Shown: positions 21,830 through 30,404, counted from the first letter of the stretch. The stretch is 33,996 bases of DNA from JBDSKH01 sp035495435 (GCA_035495435.1 DATJFV010000025.1:1-33996), one strand, 5' to 3'. The notes: generated by a model not told the origin, from the sequence alone. Numbers and translations are program-made.

Positions 21830-23062
21830 ATGACGCAGACCACACGGGCACCGGCATCCGGCCGGCTGCTGCCGCTGCTCGGACCCGCGATGGTCGCGGG
21901 CGTCGCCTACCTCGACCCCGGCAACGTCGCCAGCAACGCCAGTGCAGGGGCCGAGTACGGATACCTGCTGGTCTGGGTGGTGATCGTCGCCAACGCGATG
22001 GCGTGGCTCATCCAATACCTGTCGGCGAAGCTAGGGCTCAGCACCGGCGAGAGCCTGCCCGGCATCCTCGGGCGACGACTCACCCGGCGCCCCGCCCGCT
22101 ACGCCTACTGGCTGCAGGCCGAACTGGTCGCGATGGCCACCGATGTCGCCGAGGTGCTGGGCGGCGCGATCGCGCTCAACCTGCTGTTCGGCCTGCCGCT
22201 CTTAGTGGGCGGGCTCATCACCGGCACCGTGTCGATGCTGCTGCTGGTGCTGCACAGCCGGCGCGGGTCGCAGCCGTTCGAGCGGGTCATCATCGGACTC
22301 GTCGCGATCATCGCCATCGGGTTCTGTGCAGGCATCCTGTTCGCGCCGCTGGATGCCGGGGCCGCGATCGAGGGCCTCGTGCCGCGATTCGCCGACTCGG
22401 GTTCGGTGCTGCTCGCCGCATCCATCATGGGCGCCACCGTGATGCCGCACGCCATCTACGCGCACTCCGCCCTCACCCGCGACCGTTTCGGTCTGGTCGC
22501 CGAGGGGGTCGACCGCCTCCGGGTGCTGCGAGCGACCCGCATCGATGTGACCGTGGCGCTCGCTGTCGCCGGCACCGTCAACGTCATCATCCTGCTGCTC
22601 GCCGCCGCCACCCTGCAGGGTGTCGAGGGCACCAACACCCTCGAGGGTGCGCACGCCGCCCTCTCCGCCGCCCTGGGCCCGGTCTTCGCGACCCTGTTCG
22701 CGGTCGGGCTGCTCGCCTCGGGCCTGGCCTCGACCAGCGTGGGCGCCTACGCCGGTGCCGAGATCATGCGAGGCCTGCTGCGCGTCGACATTCCGCTGCT
22801 GGTGCGCCGGGTGATCACCCTGATTCCGGCGCTGATCGTGCTGGTGATCGGATTCGACCCCACCCGCGCCCTGGTGCTCAGTCAGGTGGTGCTGAGCTTC
22901 GGCATCCCGTTCGCCCTGATCCCCCTGGTGCGCCTGACGTCGCTGCGCTCGGTGCTCGGCGAATCGGTCAACCGCTGGTGGACCACGCTGCTGGCCGGCG
23001 TCGCCGCCGCACTGCTGATCGCGCTCAACATCACCCTGCTGGCGCTCGTGGTGACCGGTTAG
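21830..23062 (+). CDS. mntH: NRAMP-family divalent metal (Mn2+/Fe2+) transporter
   Basis: This 410-aa protein has 11 or so transmembrane helices. The metal-site motifs of NRAMP proteins are present: DPGN in the first helix (YLDPGNVASN, near residue 28) and MPH in the sixth (GATVMPHAIYAHSALTRDR, near 205). It also has the conserved GLLASGLASTSVGAYAGAEIM segment. It would import Mn2+ (possibly Fe2+) with protons. A palindromic operator lies 24 bases upstream of the ATG. With the MntR-like repressor and the CDF exporter downstream it suggests a local metal-homeostasis group. Its stop overlaps that of the convergent DedA gene. Confidence 0.93.
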   Translation: MTQTTRAPASGRLLPLLGPAMVAGVAYLDPGNVASNASAGAEYGYLLVWVVIVANAMAWLIQYLSAKLGLSTGESLPGILGRRLTRRPARYAYWLQAELVAMATDVAEVLGGAIALNLLFGLPLLVGGLITGTVSMLLLVLHSRRGSQPFERVIIGLVAIIAIGFCAGILFAPLDAGAAIEGLVPRFADSGSVLLAASIMGATVMPHAIYAHSALTRDRFGLVAEGVDRLRVLRATRIDVTVALAVAGTVNVIILLLAAATLQGVEGTNTLEGAHAALSAALGPVFATLFAVGLLASGLASTSVGAYAGAEIMRGLLRVDIPLLVRRVITLIPALIVLVIGFDPTRALVLSQVVLSFGIPFALIPLVRLTSLRSVLGESVNRWWTTLLAGVAAALLIALNITLLALVVTG

Positions 23063-23814
23063 CTCGGCTTCTTCGTCTCGAAGATGTCGGCGACGGCTTC
23101 GTCGTCGGTGAGCGGCTGGTCGGTGCCCTCGCGCTGCATGCGCCGCGCCTTCACCGCCTGGCGGATGGCGTGGTACCCCGTCGGGACCACCGCGATCGCG
23201 ACCGCGCACAGCAGGATGAGGTCGATGTACTCGGTGACGAAGTCGGCGATCGGCTGGAAATAGCCCAGCACGAACCCGGCGAAGGTCAGCCCCGAGCCCC
23301 AAATGAGCGCCCCGACCGCGTTGTACAGCGAGTACCGGCGGTAGCTCATGTGGCCGACGCCCGCGGCGACCGGGGCGAAGGTGCGCACGATGGGCACGAA
23401 CCGCGCGGCGATGATCGCGAACGGCCCGAACCGCTCGAAGAACTTGTTGGTGCGCACCACGTTCTCTTTCGAGAACAGGCCGCTCTCGCGCCGCTCGAAG
23501 ATGCGCGGCCCGGCCTTGTGGCCGATCAGATAGCCCACCTCACCGCCGAGGAACGCCGCCACCGATATCGCCAGACAGACCAGGTAGATGGGGATCTGGA
23601 TGCCGGTGCCGGTGGCGTGCATGGTGCCGGTGAAGGTCAGCAGCCCGGTGATGATCAGCAGGGTGTCGCCGGGCAGGATGAAGCCGACCAACAGCCCCGT
23701 CTCCGAGAAGATGATGAGGCACACCACGAGCAGCGCCCACGGCCCCGCCGCGACGATGATGGCGTGCGGGTCGAGGGGCGAGATTCCGCTGACGATAGCG
23801 GGGAGGAAGTTCAT
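23059..23814 (-). CDS. DedA-family membrane protein
   Basis: This 251-aa protein has the DedA (SNARE-associated/VTT) signature. It shows FSETGLLVGFILPGDTLLIITGLL near residues 40-60, a GYLIGHKAGPRIF segment, and ARFVPIVRTFAPVAAGVGHMSYRRYSLYNAVGALIW near 140-175. Five to six transmembrane helices are expected. Some members of the family move undecaprenyl phosphate or phosphatidylethanolamine between membrane leaflets, which is likely here but not proven. The ATG at 23814 has GGAG 9-10 bases upstream, and TACGCT (23847-23842, minus) could be the -10. Confidence 0.9.
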   Translation of the reverse strand: MNFLPAIVSGISPLDPHAIIVAAGPWALLVVCLIIFSETGLLVGFILPGDTLLIITGLLTFTGTMHATGTGIQIPIYLVCLAISVAAFLGGEVGYLIGHKAGPRIFERRESGLFSKENVVRTNKFFERFGPFAIIAARFVPIVRTFAPVAAGVGHMSYRRYSLYNAVGALIWGSGLTFAGFVLGYFQPIADFVTEYIDLILLCAVAIAVVPTGYHAIRQAVKARRMQREGTDQPLTDDEAVADIFETKKPS

Positions 23815-23842
23815 GCGGGCAGGCTCCAAACGGTTCCCCTGA

Positions 23843-23881
23843 GCGTACCCGCTGAGGGCCCCATCTCGGCTGGGGGTACGC
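23843..23881. repeat. Inverted repeat between the DedA and lipoprotein genes
   Basis: GCGTACCC (23843-23850) and GGGTACGC (23874-23881) are perfect 8-base inverted arms separated by 23 bases. The left arm overlaps the candidate -10 box of the DedA gene, so the pair could be an operator or a hairpin. The rest of the 156-base gap between the divergent starts shows nothing else clear. Confidence 0.5.
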
Positions 23882-23970
23882 CCCCGGATACCGCGAAATC
23901 GTTCCAGCGGATGACCCCGCCGGTTCCGGCGGCCGATTCGCGATCGCGGGCCCTCGCGCACCATCTGAAC

Positions 23971-24228
23971 ATGACCTCATCCCCCGGACCCGTATCCACC
24001 GCACTGGGCGCCGCCGCCCTCGGATTCGCCGTGCTCGCCCTCACCGGCTGCGCCGGCATCCAGAACCTGCTGCAGCACCAGCACGAGGAGACCTTCGCGA
24101 CCTACGCGAAGGCCCAGGACGGCTGGGTGGGGGTCGAGGTGCCGCCGTGGGTCCCGTCAGACGCGGTCGAACTGCACAACCTCGCCACCGACGACGAGTC
24201 GCAGGCGGTGATCCGGACTACGAGGTGA
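23971..24228 (+). CDS. Short putative lipoprotein, possibly C-terminally truncated
   Basis: This 85-aa product has a lipoprotein signal peptide (GAAALGFAVLALTGC, Cys near residue 26) followed by about 60 residues (HEETFATYAKAQDGWVGVEVPPWVPSDAVELHNLATDDESQAVIR). The final stretch looks like the middle of a domain and stops abruptly at a TGA. The 3' end overlaps the convergent mntR gene by 11 bases. It may be the remnant of a longer envelope lipoprotein. Function unknown. Confidence 0.55.
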   Translation: MTSSPGPVSTALGAAALGFAVLALTGCAGIQNLLQHQHEETFATYAKAQDGWVGVEVPPWVPSDAVELHNLATDDESQAVIRTTR

Positions 24229-24910
24229 TGGGCGTCGATGCCGGCTCTGGTACCACCCACACCGCGTCGGCCAGCGCTGCGGGCAACTCGCCGGCGACCA
24301 CCTCGGCGTCGAGTCCGACGCCCGCGGACGCGAGCTCCCGCAGCACCGCGGGCTCGCGGTCGCTGATGCGAGCCACCCGCCCGCGCTGCCCGTCGGGAAG
24401 CGACGACAGCACCACCGCATCCGGCCGGTCGACGGTGCCGTCGCGCGTCGGAATCGGGTCGCCGTGCGGGTCGCGCACCGGCCGCCCCAGCTGCTCATCG
24501 ATCTCGTCGAGCAGCCGGTCGCTGACCACGTGCTCGAGCACCTCGGCCTCGTCGTGCACCTCGTCCCAGCCGTAGCGGTAGCGCGACACCAGCCAGGTCT
24601 CGACCAGCCGGTGACGGCGCACCATGCGCAACGCCTCAGCGCGCCCGGCGGGCGTCAGCCGCACCGCCCCGTACGGAGCGTGCGCCACGTGGCCCGACGC
24701 GACCAGCTTCTTCACCATCTCGGTGACCGTGCTCGGAGCCAGCCCCAGTCGGGCGGCGAGCTGCGAGGGCATGATCGGCTCGGGCTGCCATTCGGTGTGC
24801 CCGTAGATGACCTTCAGGTAGTCCTCGGCGGCCCGTGCGCTAGCGATGAGCGTGCTCCTCGGTTCCGGCGTGCCCGGCGGGCTCGAGCTGGAAGGTGGAA
24901 TGTTCGACAT
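24218..24910 (-). CDS. mntR: DtxR/MntR-family metal-dependent transcriptional repressor
   Basis: The 230-aa protein has the three DtxR-family parts. A winged helix (about 26-95) contains ARAAEDYLKVIYGHTEW and MPSQLAARLGLAPSTVTEMVKKLVASGHV. The dimerisation/metal domain contains RRHRLVETWLVSRYRYGWDEVHDEAEVLEHVVSDRLLDEI and DPHGDPIP, with its Glu/His ligands. A C-terminal SH3/FeoA-like domain is about 70 residues. The start is uncertain: ATG 24910 overlaps the CDF gene by 71 bases and has no ribosome-binding site. The conserved part begins near 24850, where no ATG, GTG or TTG is available. It probably represses mntH in response to Mn2+ or Fe2+. Confidence 0.85.
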   Translation of the reverse strand: MSNIPPSSSSPPGTPEPRSTLIASARAAEDYLKVIYGHTEWQPEPIMPSQLAARLGLAPSTVTEMVKKLVASGHVAHAPYGAVRLTPAGRAEALRMVRRHRLVETWLVSRYRYGWDEVHDEAEVLEHVVSDRLLDEIDEQLGRPVRDPHGDPIPTRDGTVDRPDAVVLSSLPDGQRGRVARISDREPAVLRELASAGVGLDAEVVAGELPAALADAVWVVPEPASTPITS

Positions 24911-25751
24911 CGAAGTGCCCGCGCAGGCAGTCGCCCAGCCTGTCGAGCATCGCGCCCGTCTCCCCCCGAGCGAACACGTGCGCCTCGCATTCGACATGCG
25001 CGGTGAACACCGGCTGCCCCGACGTGATCGCCCAGACGTGCACGTCGTGGACGGCCAGCACTCCGGGGGTGTCGAGCAGGTGCTCGCGGATCTGCTCGAC
25101 GTCGGTCCCGCGTGGTGCGGACTCGGTCAGCACCCGCACGACGTCGCGCAGCAGCAGGAACGCCCGCGGAAGGATCAGCGCGGCGATCGCGAGCGAGGCG
25201 ATCGCGTCGGCTGACGCGAACCCGGTGAACAGGATCACGAGACCGGCGGCGAGCGCCGCGAGCGAGCCCAGCAGGTCGCCGAACACTTCGAGGTAGGCGC
25301 CGCGCAGGTTGAGCGAGCGGCGATCCCCGCCGCGCAGCACGAGCAGCGCGGCGAAGTTGGCGGCAAGGCCGACGGCGGCGAACAGGGTCAGCCCGGCGGC
25401 ATCGACGTGCGCGGCGACCGGCTCGGTGAGGCGCCGGATCGCCTCGATCGCCACCCCCACCCCGACGACGGTGAGCAGCGCGCCGTTCACCAGCGCGGCC
25501 AGCACCTCGACGCGCTGGAACCCGAATGTGTGGCGGTCGGTGGCCGGCCGCGCCGCGACGACGGTCGCGATCAGGGCAACGGTGAGGCCGATCGCGTCGC
25601 TGGCCATGTGACCGGCGTCGGCGAGCAGCGCCAGCGAGCCCGACAGTACGGCCCCCGCCACCTCCGCGACGAGCACGACGGCGACGATCGCCAGAGCGAT
25701 CGCGAGACGGCCGCGGGTCGACCCGGAACCGTGCGCGTGGTCGTGACCCAT
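24840..25751 (-). CDS. Cation diffusion facilitator (CDF) metal exporter
   Basis: This 303-aa protein is a CDF-family proton/metal antiporter. It has a His-rich N-terminus (MGHDHAHGSG), six transmembrane helices and a cytoplasmic C-terminal domain (about 210-285, LLDTPGVLAVHDVHVWAI, VFTAHVE) and ends with a His-rich HAHR. Helix II carries the metal site AGHMASD (HxxxD). In helix V the usual HxxxD is replaced by EVFGD (ExxxD), so selectivity may not be that of a classic Zn exporter. TACGCT lies 7 bases before the ATG, indicating its own leaderless transcript, 53 bases behind rdgB. It overlaps the mntR-like gene. Confidence 0.9.
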   Translation of the reverse strand: MGHDHAHGSGSTRGRLAIALAIVAVVLVAEVAGAVLSGSLALLADAGHMASDAIGLTVALIATVVAARPATDRHTFGFQRVEVLAALVNGALLTVVGVGVAIEAIRRLTEPVAAHVDAAGLTLFAAVGLAANFAALLVLRGGDRRSLNLRGAYLEVFGDLLGSLAALAAGLVILFTGFASADAIASLAIAALILPRAFLLLRDVVRVLTESAPRGTDVEQIREHLLDTPGVLAVHDVHVWAITSGQPVFTAHVECEAHVFARGETGAMLDRLGDCLRGHFDVEHSTFQLEPAGHAGTEEHAHR

Positions 25752-25804
25752 GGCATCCAGCGTATGGGCGCGAGGAGCGGTGCGCGCCGGATTCTGCGCG
25801 CGTC

Positions 25805-26383
25805 TCAGCCGTACCGCCCGCGCAGCACCACGACCAAGGCGCCGAACGCGCGCGCCCGGTGGCTGATCGCGTTCTTCTCATCGGCACTCAGCAGCGCGCT
25901 GGCGCCCGGCAGCCCCTCGGGGCGGAACACCGGGTCGTACCCGAACCCGTTCACGCCCTCGGGAGCCTCGAGCACCGAGCCCGGCCAGATGCCCAGCTCG
26001 ACATGCTCGAACTCGGCGTCGACCAGAGCCGCGGCACAGGCGAACTCAGCGGTGCGATCGGTGACCCCCTGCAGGTCGGCGAGCAGCTTGGCCGTGTTGT
26101 CGGCATCGACACGCGTTCCGGCGTACCGGGCCGAGTGGATGCCGGGGGCACCCCCCAGCGCCGCCACCGAAATGCCCGAGTCGTCAGCCAGCGCCGGCAA
26201 CCCGGTGTGCGCGGACGCCGCCCGGGCTTTGATCAACGCGTTCTCGGCGAACGTCGCCCCGTCCTCGACGGGCTCCGGGCCGTCGTAGGCAACCAGCTCG
26301 TGCGGCCCCAGCCGCTCGCCCAGGATGCGGCGCAGCTCGTCGACCTTGTGCGCGTTGTGCGTGGCGAGGACGAAGCGGGTCAC
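25805..26383 (-). CDS. rdgB: Non-canonical purine NTP pyrophosphatase (RdgB/HAM1)
   Basis: The 192-aa enzyme hydrolyses dITP, ITP and XTP to monophosphates and keeps deaminated purines out of DNA and RNA. Motifs are VLATHNAHKVDELRRIL at the N-terminus, FAENALIKARAA (near 66), LPALADDSGI (near 82), PGIHSARYAG, GFGYDPVF (near 146) and a C-terminal SHRARAF. The GTG start at 26383 overlaps the rph stop as GTGA. It is the third gene of the murI-rph-rdgB operon, a common actinobacterial order. Confidence 0.96.
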   Translation of the reverse strand: MTRFVLATHNAHKVDELRRILGERLGPHELVAYDGPEPVEDGATFAENALIKARAASAHTGLPALADDSGISVAALGGAPGIHSARYAGTRVDADNTAKLLADLQGVTDRTAEFACAAALVDAEFEHVELGIWPGSVLEAPEGVNGFGYDPVFRPEGLPGASALLSADEKNAISHRARAFGALVVVLRGRYG

Positions 26384-27105
26384 GCGCCCAGCGCCTCGTT
26401 CTGCAGCTGCGCCAGCGTCGTGGTGCCGCCGAGGGCCAGATCGAGCAGCGAGTCGAGCTCGCGGCGATCGAACGGCGCGCCCTCCGCGGTGCCCTGCACC
26501 TCGACGAACAGACCGCGGCCGGTGACCACCACGTTCATGTCGGTCTCGGCGCGTACATCCTCGGTGTACATCAGATCGAGCAGCGGCACACCGTCGATGA
26601 TGCCCACGCTCACCGCCGACACGGTGTCGATCAGCGCCCGCGCGTTCTTGCCGATGAAACCCTTCTCGCGCCCCCACTCGACCGCGTCGGCAAGCGCCAC
26701 AAACGCCCCCGTGATCGCAGCGGTGCGCGTGCCCCCGTCGGCCTGCAGCACGTCGCAGTCGATCACGATCGTGTTCTCACCCAGCGCCTTCGTGTCGATG
26801 ACGGCCCGCAGACTGCGGCCGATCAGACGCGAGATCTCGTGAGTGCGGCCGCCGATGCGGCCCTTCACGCTCTCGCGGTCCATGCGCTCGTTCGTCGAGC
26901 GCGGCAGCATCGCATACTCCGCCGTCACCCAGCCCTTGCCCTTGCCCATCAGCCAACGCGGCACCCCGTTGGTGAAACTGGCGGTGCACAGCACCTTCGT
27001 GGCGCCGAAGCTGATCAGGGCGCTGCCCTCGGCCTGGGCGCTCCAGCCGCGCTCGATCGTCACAGGGCGCAGCTGGTCGGCCTCGCGGCCGTCGGCTCGG
27101 GTCAT
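26380..27105 (-). CDS. rph: Ribonuclease PH
   Basis: The 241-aa enzyme is a phosphate-dependent 3'-5' exoribonuclease that trims tRNA 3' ends. Motifs are EGSALISFGATKVLCTASF, GWVTAEYAMLPRSTNER, RTHEISRLIGRSLRAVID, the active-site region DCDVLQADGGTRTAAITGAFVAL and DLMYTEDVRAETDMNVV. The ATG at 27105 overlaps the murI stop as ATGA, so the two are translationally coupled. Length is normal for the family. Confidence 0.97.
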   Translation of the reverse strand: MTRADGREADQLRPVTIERGWSAQAEGSALISFGATKVLCTASFTNGVPRWLMGKGKGWVTAEYAMLPRSTNERMDRESVKGRIGGRTHEISRLIGRSLRAVIDTKALGENTIVIDCDVLQADGGTRTAAITGAFVALADAVEWGREKGFIGKNARALIDTVSAVSVGIIDGVPLLDLMYTEDVRAETDMNVVVTGRGLFVEVQGTAEGAPFDRRELDSLLDLALGGTTTLAQLQNEALGA

Positions 27106-27953
27106 GGTGTGGTCCTTTCGATGGGGATGGCGCCGGTCGGGAACGCCTCGACGTGGCGCACCTCCGGGCCGAGGAACCGGTGCGCCAGCGCGCGGAACGC
27201 CTGCTCGTCGTCGCCGGTGGACTCGAAGCGGTGCTGGGGCGGGGTGGCGGACTGCCGCTCGAGCCCGTGATCGACGAGGGTGCGGTAGACGTCGGCCGCG
27301 GTCTCTTCGGCGCTGGAGACGAGGCGCACCTCCGGGCCGATCACGTACTGGATCGCCGCGGACATCAGAGGGTAGTGCGTGCAGCCGAGCACGAGGGTGT
27401 CGATCCCGGCGCGCTGCAGGGGAGCGAGGTACTCCGCTGCGACCCCGAGCAGCTCGTCGCCGCTGGTCACACCCGCCTCGACGAACTCGACGAAGCGCGG
27501 GCATGCGGCCGTGAACAGCTCGAGCCCTGCGGCCGCGGCGAAGGCGTCGTCGTAGGCGCGGCTCTGGATGGTGCCCGCCGTCCCGATCACTCCGACCCGG
27601 CCGTTGCGGGTCGTGCGAACCGCGGCACGCACCGCGGGCTGGATCACCTCGACCACCGGGATGCCGCTCGCTGCCGTGTACCGCTCGCGCGCGTCGCGCA
27701 GCATCGCGGCGCTGGCGGTGTTGCAGGCGATCACGAGCGCCTTCACGCCTTGCGCGACCAGGTCGTCGAGCACCTCGAGCGCGTAGGCCCGCACCTCGGC
27801 AATCGGTTTCGGCCCGTACGGGCTGTGCGCCGTGTCACCGACGTAGAGGATCGACTCGTTCGGCAGCTGGTCGAGGATCGCCCGCGCCACCGTCAGGCCG
27901 CCGACGCCGCTGTCGAACACCCCGATCGGGGCGTCGGTCGGGGCGTCGGTCAC
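27102..27953 (-). CDS. murI: Glutamate racemase
   Basis: This 283-aa enzyme makes D-glutamate for peptidoglycan. It has the N-terminal PIGVFDSGVGGLTVARAI, the two catalytic cysteine motifs ACNTAS (near residue 78) and GCTHYPLM (near 190), and GDTAHSPYG. I chose the GTG at 27953; TATCGT lies 8 bases upstream, giving a leaderless transcript divergent from pncB. It heads the murI-rph-rdgB operon. Confidence 0.96.
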   Translation of the reverse strand: MTDAPTDAPIGVFDSGVGGLTVARAILDQLPNESILYVGDTAHSPYGPKPIAEVRAYALEVLDDLVAQGVKALVIACNTASAAMLRDARERYTAASGIPVVEVIQPAVRAAVRTTRNGRVGVIGTAGTIQSRAYDDAFAAAAGLELFTAACPRFVEFVEAGVTSGDELLGVAAEYLAPLQRAGIDTLVLGCTHYPLMSAAIQYVIGPEVRLVSSAEETAADVYRTLVDHGLERQSATPPQHRFESTGDDEQAFRALAHRFLGPEVRHVEAFPTGAIPIERTTP

Positions 27954-27961
27954 GTCAACCA

Positions 27962-27983
27962 ACGATAGTCGCGTCGCTAGGCT
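27962..27983. promoter_or_regulatory. Divergent leaderless promoters of murI and pncB
   Basis: In the 36-base gap between divergent starts, TATCGT (27967-27962, minus) lies 8 bases before the murI GTG and TAGGCT (27978-27983, plus) lies 6 bases before the pncB ATG. Neither gene has a ribosome-binding site. No -35 element is obvious in either direction. Confidence 0.55.
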
Positions 27984-27989
27984 CGCCTC

Positions 27990-29282
27990 ATGAGCAGCGC
28001 TCTCCTCACCGACCGGTACGAGCTGACCATGCTCGACGCGGCCCTTCACGACGGACGCGCGCTGCGGCGCAGCGTGTTCGAACTGTTCGCGCGCCGGCTT
28101 CCGACGGGGCGGCGCTACGGCGTCGTCGCCGGCACCGGGCGCCTGCTCGAACTGATCCGCGATTTCCGTTTCGGCGAGGCCGAGCTGGGCTGGTTGCGCG
28201 AGCAGAAGGTGGTGTCGGATGAGACGCTCACCTGGCTGCGCGACTTCCGGTTCACGGGGCGCATCCGCGGCTATCGCGAGGGCGAGCTGTACTTCCCCGG
28301 ATCACCTCTGCTCGTCGTGGAGGGCACCTTCGCCGAAGCCGTCGTGCTCGAGACCCTCGCGTTGAGCGTGCTGAACTACGACTCCGCGGTCGCTTCCGCC
28401 GCCGCGCGCATGGTGTCGGCGGCCGAGGGCCGGCCGCTGGCCGAGATGGGCTCGCGCCGCACCGGGGAGCGTTCCGCCGTGGCCGCCGCCCGCGCGGCAT
28501 ACATCGCCGGGTTCGCCGCGACCTCGAATCTCGAAGCGGGACGCACCTGGGGCATCCCCACCATGGGCACCGCGGCGCACTCGTTCACGCTGCTGCACGA
28601 GACCGAGGAGGAGGCGTTCGCCGCGCAGGTCGCCACCATGGGCACCGGCACGACACTGCTGGTGGATACCTACGACATCACCGAGGGCGTCGCGACGGCC
28701 GTGCGCGTGGCCGGGCCCGGTCTCGGGGCGGTTCGCATCGACTCCGGGGATCTCGCCGTCGTGGTGCGCGAGGTCCGCGCCCAACTCGATGCGCTCGGAG
28801 CCACCGGCACCCGCATCACCGTCACCAACGACCTCGACGAATACGCGATCGCCGCGCTGCGATCCGCGCCCGTCGACTCCTACGGGGTGGGCACCGCACT
28901 CGTCACCGGATCGGGTGCCCCGGCGGCCGGCATGGTCTACAAGCTCGTCGCGCACCTGGATGACGACGGCGGGTGGCTTCCCGTCGGCAAAACCAGTGCC
29001 GGCAAAGCCACCGTCGGCGGCCGGAAGCAGCCGGTGCGCGCCCTGCACGACGGGGTCGCCCAGGGCGAAGACATCTACGTGGAGGACCCGCCCGTGGCCG
29101 CAGACGCCGGCCGCGCGCTGCTGACCGACCTGATCGTGGACGGGGAGCCGGTGGCGACGCATCTCGGCCCCGAGGGTGTCGAGGCGGCGCGGAGCCACCA
29201 TGCCGCCGCGATGGCAGAGCTTCCGCCCGAGGCGCTGGCGCTCTCGCGCGGCGAGCCCGTACTCCCCACCCGGTACCTCTGA
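27990..29282 (+). CDS. pncB: Nicotinate phosphoribosyltransferase
   Basis: This 430-aa enzyme converts nicotinate and PRPP to nicotinate mononucleotide in NAD salvage. Family motifs include LLTDRYELTMLDAAL at the N-terminus, FELFARRLPTGRRYGVVAGTGRLLELI and EMGSRRTGERSAVAAARAAYIAGFAATSNLEAG (near 150-183). GTAAHSFTLLH is near 191 and the PRPP/nicotinate site ends in GAVRIDSGDLA (near 248). GVGTALVTGSGAPAAGMVYKLV follows near 300. The ATG lies 6 bases after TAGGCT with no ribosome-binding site, so it is probably leaderless. Confidence 0.95.
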   Translation: MSSALLTDRYELTMLDAALHDGRALRRSVFELFARRLPTGRRYGVVAGTGRLLELIRDFRFGEAELGWLREQKVVSDETLTWLRDFRFTGRIRGYREGELYFPGSPLLVVEGTFAEAVVLETLALSVLNYDSAVASAAARMVSAAEGRPLAEMGSRRTGERSAVAAARAAYIAGFAATSNLEAGRTWGIPTMGTAAHSFTLLHETEEEAFAAQVATMGTGTTLLVDTYDITEGVATAVRVAGPGLGAVRIDSGDLAVVVREVRAQLDALGATGTRITVTNDLDEYAIAALRSAPVDSYGVGTALVTGSGAPAAGMVYKLVAHLDDDGGWLPVGKTSAGKATVGGRKQPVRALHDGVAQGEDIYVEDPPVAADAGRALLTDLIVDGEPVATHLGPEGVEAARSHHAAAMAELPPEALALSRGEPVLPTRYL

Positions 29283-29285
29283 CCC

Positions 29286-29305
29286 GGCGCGCCCCGCGGC
29301 GCGCC
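29286..29305 (+). terminator. GC-rich hairpin behind pncB
   Basis: Two copies of GGCGCGCC (29286-29293 and 29298-29305) flank CCGC and can pair as an 8-base stem with a 4-base loop, starting 3 bases after the pncB stop codon. No T-run follows. It may also serve the convergent gene ending at 29350. Confidence 0.55.
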
Positions 29306-29349
29306 GCGCGGGCGTCACGCCGTCGCGAGTTGACGAAATCGCTCCCCAC

Positions 29350-30280
29350 TCACGGGGCGTAGCGGGGCAAAACTGTCAGGTCGAGGGTGTCGGTCACCCA
29401 TCCGGCACGCACGAGGCGCTGCACCAGCCTCGCCACGAGAGCGTGCGGCGTGACGAACAGGTCGGCGGAGCGCACCTCGACCATGGTCCATCCCTCGTCC
29501 ACCAGGCGCTCCCGGCGGGACGCGTCACGGGCGCGCTGGGCCGGCGTCGCGTCGTGCCAGCGGCCCTGGTACTCGACGCCGACGCCGAACTCCGGCCAGG
29601 CCAGGTCGATGACCGCGCTCCCGTCGAGCACCTCGAGGTTCGGCGTCGGGGCGGGCAGCCCTGCCTCACCGCACAACAGACGCAACAGGGTCTCGGGCCT
29701 CGACCAGGCCCGATCCCGAGCCTGGTGCAGCGCAGCCCGAAGCGCCCGTGCTCCGCGACCGTGGTAGGTGCCGAGTGCACGCCCGAGTTCCTCGCGCGAA
29801 GAGATCGGTTGCGTGGTCGCCGTTCCCGAGATGAGCCGGTCGGCGACCGCGGTCAGGTCGGCAACCGTCAACTCGCGCGCAAGGGTGACGAACGTCGAGA
29901 CGGCGTCGAGTACCGGGATCCCGTCGAGAAGCACCGGCGACCCGCACGCGCGCTGCGAGCCGACCACCTGCTGCCGACGCAGTGCACGGGTGGGCGCGAG
30001 AGACGACACACGAAACGGCACACCGGGCACCGATGCCGGAAGCGGGAGTTCCCACAGACGCGCGGCGGTCGAGCCGCAGAACGCCATCGTCGAACACCCG
30101 TGCGAGGGCGCGGCACCGGGGAACGAAGGCGTCCGAGTCGCCGATGACGCGGATGCCGTGAAAGGGCCGCGCGAGATCGGCACGACCCAGGCGTACGCGG
30201 CTGACGCCCTGGGCACGAGTATCCTGCACGCGGAAACCCTCTGGGCGGAGCCCCCCAGGCAGCGGATTGCGACGCGACAT
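29350..30280 (-). pseudogene. Frameshifted AbiEi-like / DUF559 endonuclease-fold protein
   Basis: The N-terminal part, from ATG 30280, reads EGFRVQDTRAQGVSRVRLGRADLARPFHGIRV, the winged-helix start seen in AbiEi-antitoxin-like and DUF559 proteins. Near 30083-30092 the homologous sequence moves to another frame, which continues as AFCGSTAARLWELPLP and runs to the stop at 29350. The C-terminal domain (VIDLAWPEFGVGVEYQGRWHD ... RRERLVDEGWTMVEVRSADLF) looks like the Vsr/DUF559 endonuclease fold with its D, E, Q and H residues. One additional base, or loss of two, would explain the shift. It is a pseudogene or a sequencing error. Intact, it would be about 309 residues. Confidence 0.7.
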
Positions 30281-30404
30281 CCCCCGATGCTCGCGCCCAC
30301 GCAGGGGGCCGGCCCCCGCATCCGCTCACCCAGTGGACAACTTCGCCCCCTCGCAGCCGTGCAGAAGGGGGCAGAACCGTCAACTGGCGTGACGGACGGG
30401 TGCC

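Noticed and set aside
21712..24228. Plus-strand open frame of 838 codons through the mntH region
   Set aside because: Only the short end part is supported as a lipoprotein (23971-24228). The rest is another frame of mntH and antisense of the DedA gene.
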